64,000 nucleotides of DNA from Muscardinus avellanarius. Its lineage: Eukaryota > Chordata > Mammalia > Rodentia > Gliridae. Each line of letters starts with the position of its first letter. Positions within the stretch are counted from its first letter, which is position 1. Shown in pieces: positions 1 to 64,000 of this stretch. The position numbers were made by a program, and so were the translations under genes. Where the stretch lies: positions 25,894,966-25,958,965 of the forward strand of contig OY726565.1 in the NCBI GenBank assembly GCA_963383645.1, given 5' to 3'. The notes below the pieces were generated by a model, which was given only the letters and a program-made list of their open reading frames with translations, was not told the origin of the DNA and ran no database searches.

Positions 1-75
1 ATTATGTCATATGTCTTTTTAGAAGAAATATACAGCTTAAGTGGAATTTTAAACTTGGTTAAAAATCTGAAGCGA

Positions 76-286
76 GCCGGGCGTGGTGGCACACGCTCGT
101 AATCCCTGCGCTTGGGAGGCTGAAATAGGAAGATCGCATAAGTTCGAAGCCAATCTCAGCTACTTAGTGAGGCTCTCAGCAACTTAGTGAGACCCTGTTT
201 CCAAATAAAGTATAAAATAGGTTTGGGAGTAGAGCTCGGAAACAGAAAGCCTCTAGGTTCCACCCCAGTAACACAAAAAAAAAAAA
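76..286 (+). mobile_element. B1-dID SINE, type 2
   Basis: Full dimer, gccgggcgtggtggcac to ccaccccagtaacac. Target duplication aaaaatctgaag on both sides. Confidence 0.9.
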
Positions 287-495
287 ATCTGAAGTGATTT
301 TGAAATTATTTTAATTTCAGTATTTTGAGGTTAACTTTTGCTTTTATACATTCTTTAAGGTATTCTTTGAATTGAAGTGACACTAGCACTAATTCAAATG
401 TGCCATCTAAGCAAGTATATAGACATTAGAAAACTTTATAAAAGTTTCTTTTCTTCATTTGAAAGTAGGCTATAGAACCTACTAAAACTAATTCT

Positions 496-655
496 AGCTG
501 GGTGTGGTGGCCTACTCCTAGTACTTGGGAAGCTAAAAGGTTCAAGGCCAGCCTCAAGCAACCTCATGAGACCCTGTTTCAAAAATAAATGTTTTTTAAA
601 CGATGGGGGTATAACCTAGGTAGAATGCCACTGGGTTCAATACCCAGTAGCCAGG
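496..655 (+). mobile_element. B1-dID SINE, old
   Basis: Short diverged dimer, agctgggtgtggtgg to gggttcaatacccagtag. Part of the B1 half is deleted. Confidence 0.75.
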
Positions 656-1176
656 AAAAAAAACAAAACTCTAATTTTAATGATTTTCTTTATCACAGGA
701 AAAAATCATGAGTGATATGAAAATAGATGTTAGCATATATGGAAGTTATGATATTAAAGCAGATTTTTTTGCTGATTTTTTTTTAGTTTTTGAAAACCTA
801 ATTGGAAACTACTAATTTATCCAACAGTGAAATCACTGAGCTAATGAGTATCTAGCATGTCACAGATTTGTGTGATTATTGCCTTTGTGTGAGAATAATG
901 AAACTCACTTTCACAACAAGATTATAGAACTTTGGATGATCATGCTTATGTTGTTCTAGTAACAAAACTCATTTTAGTTTGATATCTAATTAAACATTAG
1001 AGTATATCTAAAATTATACTTAAGGCCATAATATAATTTTTCCCTGTTAAAAAATAAATATTTATATTCTGTTCGTTTCTGTATTCTCTTATAAATATTG
1101 CCATTTTAATTGTAAAGTATGCATCAAGACTGTATGGTAAAACTTTGCCTCATTTTAGGAGTATCTTGTAAAAGCA

Positions 1177-1247
1177 GGGCTGGGGATATCATTTCAGTGA
1201 CAGAGTGCTTCCTGATACACTAAGGCCCTGGGTTCAATCCCAATACA

Positions 1248-1249
<2 letters not shown>
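1177..1249 (+). mobile_element. ID-type SINE monomer
   Basis: gggctggggatatcattt to gggttcaatcccaataca is the ID half alone. It runs into a (TG)n that replaces its A-tail. Confidence 0.75.

Positions 1250-1291
<42 letters not shown>
1250..1291. repeat. (TG)n microsatellite
   Basis: About 21 TG units grown from the tail of an ID monomer. Confidence 0.95.
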
Positions 1292-1292
<1 letters not shown>

Positions 1293-1826
1293 TTACGAAA
1301 ACTGTTAGTCACCTTTTTATTGAAAAGGATTTTGTTAGTCATTTTCACTCAATAGCCCACACTCCAGATATGTTTTAAATATGTTTTGGTTATAAAAATT
1401 AATTCTATTTTAACTTTTTTTCTATAAAAAGTGAGGCACATACACATATAACACAAAATACTAAACTTTACTAGATATTATAGAATATGAAATGCTTTAT
1501 CTTTTTGTGACAGTGTTGTACCAGTTACCGTACAACCGTATTTGGTCAGTACCATATTTGGTCAGTATTTTCTTCAGTGTTAGCTTCTTGTGAGAACTGA
1601 AACATTCTGTTTAATTATCTAAATTAATTTAATAATCATATTTTCTAAGTAACTAATGTGTTTATGAAAGTATATTATTACATTGACGTTTAATCAATAA
1701 ATATACGCAGATATTTCTCAATCTTTCTGGTTTTTAAAGGGAATTTAATATGTTTATGTAATTTCAAAGATAATTTTTAGATCTAACACTAAAATATTTC
1801 CTCTAATTACTCTTTACTCCTTTCAG

Positions 1827-58720
<56,894 letters not shown>

Positions 58721-59945
58721 GATAAAAAGCATTGTTAGAGACTTGACAATTACCTCATTCAACAGTGATTCAAATAATGTATAATAGTTAAATGTAGATG
58801 CTGATAAGTTCTAAGAAATATTTATACCTTTTTATATGGAAAATAATTTATATCATCTATGTGCAGAGCTTTTTAAACATCAACTTTACTTTCTAGGTAA
58901 TGTGGCTGTGCAATATTTTTTTAATTTTCTTTTTACTTTTCTATCACTTTTTCATATATTTTGCTACCTAAGTATTTCAGTGAAACTTTAAGCCCATATG
59001 TATGTCTGATTGTTTATTATTTGTTTTCCAGAGTCTTTACATCAGACTGCATCATGTTAGAGGCCATTGTTGCTAGAATAGCATGAGATTTTAAATTTTC
59101 TAGTTTTGGAGTATTAACTATAAATTTACTTTTAACATTTTATTATATGTTAAACTGGAAAGAAAATTATGGCTGCTAAAATATATTTTTTAAATCAACT
59201 TCTTTAGTCCTAAAATATACCTTTATCATATGATCAAACCAGGTAGTTCATACAACAATGTTATAAAAGTTTTCTATAGTCATTACTGTTGCTATTAAAC
59301 ATTGTCATGCCTATTAAAATATATTTTCTACTGGTAATTTCAACATTATTTCTCACATTGACTTTTATTACTGGAATTTTTCATGTTCATGTTAGCAGCA
59401 TATGAAGATTTTTGAATGTTTGAATGCCCTTTGCCCTGATTTGGTTGGGAGTTTTGCTAAATTTGGTAATGTTGCTTGAACTTTTTGACTGCATTTCTTT
59501 ACCTTTTTTCATGGACTTCCTCATATGTACATAATAATTAAATGTTGAAATTTATGAAATACTTTTATGAATTAAGAATTTTTAAATATTGTTAAATTTT
59601 ATTGATCTAAAGGGTAATGTAAATAAAATAGTTCATGTTAAAAATGAGAAAAATAGTTAACTTTACATGTTTGGTGATACAGATGCAACTTTTCTTTTGA
59701 TATATGGAGATGTTGAGTCTGTAGACTTTACTAAAGGTGCTGAATAGCATTAAATTCATTATTTTCCTTTTCTGTTTTACTTGTGAAAAATAATGCACTA
59801 AGGGTGAATGGAACAACTGTTTCTACTCACCATTTATAATGGGCAGGAGGTTTTTGTGTAAGTATGTATTGTATAATTGATGCATGTTTATTTTTAGCAT
59901 TGTGTTGCCTCTGGTGTTAATAAATGAACAAATGCCTATCTGAAG
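58721..59945 (+). other. FAM135A: FAM135A 3' UTR
   Basis: About 1.2 kb of AT-rich, repeat-free sequence follows the stop codon, with several ATTTA pentamers. The SINE desert here contrasts with both flanks and fits purifying selection on exonic RNA. The 3' limit is inferred from the polyadenylation signal; the exact cleavage base is not visible. Confidence 0.8.
59919..59924 (+). terminator. FAM135A: polyadenylation signal AATAAA of FAM135A
   Basis: A canonical AATAAA lies in ggtgttaataaatgaac and is followed within about 25 bases by aatgcctatctgaagg, where cleavage is likely. A weaker upstream copy is at 59622-59627 (gtaaataaaatag) and could give a shorter 3' UTR. Confidence 0.7.
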
Positions 59946-59979
59946 GAAGAGCTAAAATACTTGTAATTTTTTACTTATT

Positions 59980-60174
59980 CTTTTTTTTTTGGGGGGGGGG
60001 ACTGGAGATGGAACCCAGATGCATTCGACCTCCGAGCTACACCCCCTGCCCTATTTTTTATTCTTTACTTTGAAACAGGGTCTCACTAAGTAGCTGAGGC
60101 TGTCCACGAACTGCGATCCTCTGATCTCAGCCTCCCAAATGCTGGGATTAGAAGCGTGCGCCACCACACCTGGC
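59980..60174 (-). mobile_element. B1-dID SINE, type 3
   Basis: T-run and G-run, ctggagatggaacccagatg to ccaccacacctggct; first repeat beyond the FAM135A polyA signal. Confidence 0.92.
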
Positions 60175-60205
60175 TTTACTTCTCTTAAAATACTCAAGGT
60201 CTGTT

Positions 60206-60349
60206 GCCAGGCGTGGTGGTGCACCCTTGTAATCCCCAGGCTTGGGAGGCTGAGACAGGAGGATCGCGCAGGTTCGAAGCCAGCTTCAGCTGGCTTAAGA
60301 AAGGTAGAAGGCCCCTGGGTTCCATCCCCAGTACCACCAAAAAAAAAAA
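60206..60349 (+). mobile_element. B1-dID SINE with internal deletion
   Basis: gccaggcgtggtggtgcacc to gggttccatccccagtacc, lacking the A-rich linker; target duplication ata(c/t)tcaaggt. Confidence 0.9.
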
Positions 60350-60360
60350 ATATTCAAGGT

Positions 60361-61108
60361 GTAGACATGCACTGCATAATATAGCATTTTATTCAGCAGT
60401 GGATCACACACATATACATGGTATTTACCAGATAGCAAAGGTGTGCAGTAGGCTATACCATGTAAGTTTGTATCTATGTTCATAGCTGCACAATTCACCA
60501 TAGCCAAGCTATGGAACCAGCCAAGATGTCCATCAACAGATGAATGGATTACAAAACTGTGGGATATGTACACAATGGAATTTTACTCAGCCATCAAGAA
60601 AAACTCAGTTACATCATTTTCAGGGAAATGGATGGAACTGGAGGACATTATACTAAGTGAGATTAGTCAGTCACAAAAAATAAGAAATCAGATGCTTTCC
60701 CTAATATGTGAGAGTTAGGGAGAAATGGGTTGTAGGAGGAACTCTTGAAAAAGGAATTCCTATAGAGGAACAAACAAGACAACCTAAAGGAGGAGAAAGG
60801 AGGGGGGAAGAGGAAAATCTCTAAAACACACAATGTACTTAAACATATCGAAGTCAGTCACTAAGCCGAGCAAGGGAAGGAGAGATGGGGAGGGAATGGG
60901 GTGGGAATTGGGTAGGGGTTAAATCAGCGATGTGTACATGTTTGTACACACAAGTTTTTTACCCCAATATGATGTTGGAATATAATGCACCAATAAAAAA
61001 TTTTAAAGGCAAAAAAAAAAAAAGAATACTCTGAAGGAACAACTCACTTAATGACACATTTCTCACAATGTGCCCACATCATTAAGCAATACAAGACTGT
61101 GTGTATAT
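60361..61108 (+). mobile_element. Old DNA transposon split by an L1
   Basis: The left part has tgtgcagtaggctataccat. The right part has acttaatgacacatttctca, then cattaagcaatacaagactg. Together they read as one mammal-wide DNA transposon (Tigger-like; name not certain), interrupted by the L1 at 60473-61028. Confidence 0.5.
60473..61028 (+). mobile_element. L1 3' end (plus strand), young-looking
   Basis: It includes the end of ORF2 (atggaattttactcagcca, gaggacattatactaagtgag) and a 3' UTR ending ataatgcaccaataaaaaat plus an A-run. It inserted into an older DNA transposon whose halves flank it (60361-60472 and 61030-61108). Confidence 0.85.
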
Positions 61109-61225
61109 GTATGTGTGTATATATACATATAATTATATACTAAATTTTTTCTATAGACCAATCTTTTATATATGCCAAATAGTTGAAAGAATTTTTAATT
61201 GCTTTTGATAATTATTTACTTTGTA

Positions 61226-61411
61226 TGGGGGGGGAGGGCTGGGGTTTCTGGAAGCCCTTCTACCTCCAGGCCACACTCCCAGACCTATTTTATACTTTTT
61301 TATTTGGAAACAGGGTCTCTTAAGCCAGCGCAGCTGGCTTTGAACCTGCGTGATCCTCCTGTCTCCACCTCCCAAGCGCGGGGATTATAAGCGTGCGCCA
61401 TCATGCCCGGC
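61226..61411 (-). mobile_element. B1-dID SINE, type 1
   Basis: gctggggtttctggaagccc to gcgccatcatgcccggc. Confidence 0.92.
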
Positions 61412-61502
61412 TTGCCTTTAGTTTGAAACAGCCTCAGCTTTAATAATTACCACTAATCAAGTGATGCTTTTATAATCATATAGTATTTAAGGGTAAATTA
61501 TC

Positions 61503-61551
61503 TCAGCCTCCCAAGTACTGAGATTATAGGTGTGTACCACCATACCTGGCT
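61503..61551 (-). mobile_element. SINE head fragment
   Basis: cagcctcccaagtactgaga to gtaccaccatacctggct. Confidence 0.8.
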
Positions 61552-61559
61552 GATTGTTT

Positions 61560-61735
61560 ATTATTTTAACAGTTTTATTATTTTAGTGCTTGTAGTCATA
61601 CTTCTTAATGGCATACAAGATGGTAGAGCATACATGCACACATCACTCATTTAGCCCTTTCTCACTTCCCACCCCGTTTCTTTTCCCTTCCTCACGTTTG
61701 ACTTAGTGATTGACTTGTTATGTTTAACAATTTTA
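61560..61735 (-). mobile_element. L1 3' UTR fragment
   Basis: Minus-strand 3' UTR: tagtcatacttcttaatgg, catgcacacatcactcattt, gacttagtgattgactt. The far end is lost. Confidence 0.65.
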
Positions 61736-61898
61736 AAAGCATATCTGTGATCATGGTTTAAAACCTAACATTTAATTTCTGATTTATCAGGGAAACCATC
61801 ACATCCTATTATCCTATTCATCTCCAAATTTAGATTATAGAAGATGAGGTAAATCTCTAAAATTAGAGAAGGAAAATGATTATTTGAAATTGACTTTT

Positions 61899-62093
61899 TT
61901 TTAATGGTTCTGAGAATTGAACTGAGGGCCATTCTACTTCTGAGCTATACCCCTAAACCCTACTGGCTCTCTTTTTAAGTTTTAAGCAGGTTCTGGCTAA
62001 GTTGCTGAAACTGGCTTCAAACCTACAAGTCTCCTGTCTCAACTTCCCGAGTATTAGGATGGTATTACAGGCTTGTGTCACCGTGCTGGGCTT
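61899..62093 (-). mobile_element. B1-dID SINE, old
   Basis: ggttctgagaattgaactga to gtgtcaccgtgctgggc. Confidence 0.82.
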
Positions 62094-62576
62094 ATAATGG
62101 ACTCTTAGAGAATGAATTACATCAAAGTGTACCAATAAGCATTCTCAGTTACAAAGAGCAAAAAAGCAATTATGATTATATAAGTGGGGGATTTCAGAAG
62201 AATAACCAGAATTGGTTTCAGTAGTTAACCAGAATTGGAGAACCAAGTTTGGAAAAACATGCAAGCCAAAGGAAGCTAGATGATCAAAATTCAAAATCTG
62301 ACTTTTTTCTGATTTTGAATCAGAAGTCAGGTCTAAGTCTGGTCTTAAGAAGACCTGGGAGGGAGACTTCTGGTTGGCAGCAATGCCCACTGAAAATTGG
62401 ATTTCAAATACTTATTTGTATCACCCACTACAGATTCAGAGTCTGGTAGAATCTCAGGCATCAAAGATAGCAAATATATCAGACCCTCTTAGCTTCCAAA
62501 GTAGAAAATGGGACTACTTTTTAAGGAGATGTACAAAATGGGTTTGGTAATAGCACCCAAATATAAAAACATCGGA

Positions 62577-62678
62577 AGCCGGGCATGGTAGTGCAAATTT
62601 GTAATCCCAGTACTTGGGATACAGGAGGATCGCAGGTTCATGCAGCTTCGACAACTTAGTGAGACCTCTACTTAGTCC

Positions 62679-62723
<45 letters not shown>

Positions 62724-62783
62724 GCTGAGGGTGTAACTCAGAAGTAGAATGCCCCTGGGCTCAATCAGCACCAAAAAAAAAAC
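62577..62783 (+). mobile_element. B1-dID SINE, old, with (TG)n linker
   Basis: gccgggcatggtagtgcaaa to gggctcaatcagcacc; a (TG)n (62681-62720) replaces the A-rich linker between the halves. Confidence 0.88.
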
Positions 62784-63059
62784 CCACAAAAACATAACAG
62801 AGATCTACTATGCTCCATCTTTATGTCTTATCAACATGTACATACATTATTCTCATATATACACATATAATGCTGCTTGACATAATACTTTCTCAGTAGT
62901 CCAGAATCTCAGCGTTTTCTCTGATTCTGTAATGATTTTATCTCAACAGTTTGCAATTCCTAGAAAAAATTGTGTTCTATCACCTCCATATGCAATAATA
63001 GTAGGAAAAGCAAGGAAATTAATTACATAAGCATGCACAAGCTTGTGCCATGAGCTAGA

Positions 63060-63250
63060 GCCATGTTTTGTGAGCTTCCTTGGTGAGAATCACCTGGGCT
63101 GTGTTAAAAATGCAAGTTCTAGGGTCCCATTGCATATCAACTGAGTCAATTTCCAGGAGACTGTCAGAGTAACAGTGTATTCTATGTCCCACACTTCTCT
63201 GAAGAAAAACATGTATGATAAGCATAGTTCTCAGTTCTGGACTTGAGTCT
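63060..63250 (+). mobile_element. MER5A-like hAT-Charlie fragment
   Basis: gagaatcacctgggctgtgt, taaaaatgcaagttctaggg and the later tcagttctggac match the MER5A layout. Confidence 0.5.
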
Positions 63251-63425
63251 AGGAGATTGTGATTTTTTACAACTGTCACCTAGTCCCTATTTCTCTGTTC
63301 AACCAGCATCTCCATTGTTCAGATTGTCTAATGGAGGACCCAAGGATCTGAGGTGAGTCTCTTTCTTATGTATATAGTCTGCTTCTTTTTTACAGTTCAA
63401 CGTATTTTAAAATGTAGTATTGTAC

Positions 63426-63634
63426 GCCAGGCATGGTGGCGCACGCTTGTAATCCCCGTGCTTAGGAGGCAGAGACAGGAGGATCGCGCAGGTTCGAAGC
63501 CAGCTGCGCGCACTGGCTTAGGAGAGACCCTGTTTCCAAATTTTTAAAAAAATGTAAAAATAGGTCTGGGAGTATAGCCCGGAGGTAGAAGGGCTTCCAG
63601 GAAACCCAGTACCACCAAAAGAAAAAGAAAAAAA
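63426..63634 (+). mobile_element. B1-dID SINE, type 1
   Basis: gccaggcatggtggcgcacg to aacccagtaccacc; target duplication aaaatgtagtattgt. Confidence 0.93.
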
Positions 63635-63863
63635 AATGTAGTATTGTGAGGAGGTGTTCTAGGAGACTCCCAGGAAAATTCTAGTCATACTTCCCTGTGG
63701 TTGTTGGCCAGTCACCATAGCAAGCACCATAACCACATCCTCTAAGCTTACCTAGAGAAATGAGCTAAAACTGGCCAGGTGACAACCTCAACTTCCAATT
63801 GAGAGAAAATGTTACTGAATCTCCTTGTGGAAGCACACCTCTGGGTACAAAAGTTACTACACC

Positions 63864-64000
63864 AAGCCAGGCGTGTTGGTGCATGATTGTAATTCCAGCA
63901 TTTGGGAGATGGAGACAGGAGAATTGCACTTCAAGGACAGCCTCAGCTACTTAGGCCCTTTGCAACTCAGTGAGAACCTGTTTCAAAATTTAAAAAGTAG
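63864..64000 (+). mobile_element. SINE type 3, cut by the window end
   Basis: gccaggcgtgttggtgcatg to gaacctgtttcaaaattt; the ID half lies beyond 64000. Confidence 0.88.

Larger units (their letters stand above)
1..1826 (+). other. FAM135A: FAM135A intron, 3' part
   Basis: Two SINEs, an ID monomer and a (TG)n; the rest is AT-rich unique sequence in which I see no exon or other signal. Confidence 0.8.
59946..64000. other. Intergenic DNA downstream of FAM135A
   Basis: SINEs, an L1 3' end within a DNA transposon, another L1 fragment and a MER5A-like piece. Unique stretches 62095-62570 and 62790-63050 contain no exon or CpG-rich promoter I can recognise. In mammals the next gene downstream is expected to be SDHAF4, but no trace of it is visible. 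Confidence 0.7.

Noticed and set aside
1177..1249. tRNA-like gene
   Set aside because: The ID halves keep A/B-box-like motifs from a tRNA ancestor, but no copy folds as a full tRNA; they are SINE parts.
62095..62570. Possible exon of the downstream neighbour gene
   Set aside because: Short open frames on both strands, no convincing splice sites with matching phase, and no recognisable protein.

Overview
This is nuclear DNA of a mammal, almost certainly a rodent of the squirrel side of the order (squirrel/mountain beaver/dormouse-like). The evidence is the SINE landscape. Some 90 copies of a dimeric SINE, a 7SL-derived B1 head fused to a tRNA-derived ID tail (B1-dID type), are packed into 64 kb, beside an active-looking rodent-style L1. 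I cannot name the species.

One protein-coding gene runs through the window on the + strand: the 3' part of FAM135A. Twelve coding exons (1827 to 58720) join in frame with canonical AG/GT splice sites and encode the last 1,232 residues: the end of the N-terminal region, one giant 2.3 kb exon for a disordered Ser/acidic-rich linker, and the C-terminal DUF676 lipase-like alpha/beta-hydrolase domain. That domain has a visible Ser/Asp/His triad candidate. The stop codon is at 58718-58720, the 3' UTR runs to about 59945 with AATAAA at 59919, and the final 4 kb is intergenic repeat-rich DNA. The first exons and the promoter lie upstream of the window.

SINE naming used below. Type 1: head with 'taatccccgcgcttggg', middle 'aagagaccctgtttcc', tail 'gaagggcttccaggaacccc'. 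Type 2: middle 'gaggctctcagcaacttag', tail 'gggttccacccccagtacc'. Type 3: middle 'gccctttgcaactcagtgag', tail 'gggttccatccccagtacc'. 'Old' means too decayed to assign. On the minus strand they read as a T-run, then the ID tail, then '...gccaccacgcccggc'.

Layout: 1-12.6 kb, introns full of SINEs. 12.8-29.6 kb (the big intron before the exon at 30797), a cluster of L1-derived elements. Two of these, at 15061-18248 (+) and 26753-29541 (-), are the most notable objects in the window. Each has an L1 5' UTR and an intact ORF1, then about 0.9 kb of ORF2-derived sequence in the INVERTED orientation, then a sense L1 3' UTR. The two share the same internal junctions but have different perfect target-site duplications, so this rearranged, ORF1-only L1 has jumped as a unit more than once. 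Between them lie a third compact L1 derivative with about 410-bp 5' repeats (18365-20080), an inverted L1 3' end (21741-22290) and an endogenous-retrovirus remnant (24312-25876). 30.8-45.2 kb holds most exons. 45.2-56.2 kb is one SINE-dense intron. A SINE at 58137-58440 carries a 73-bp piece of DNA identical to a site 7 kb upstream.
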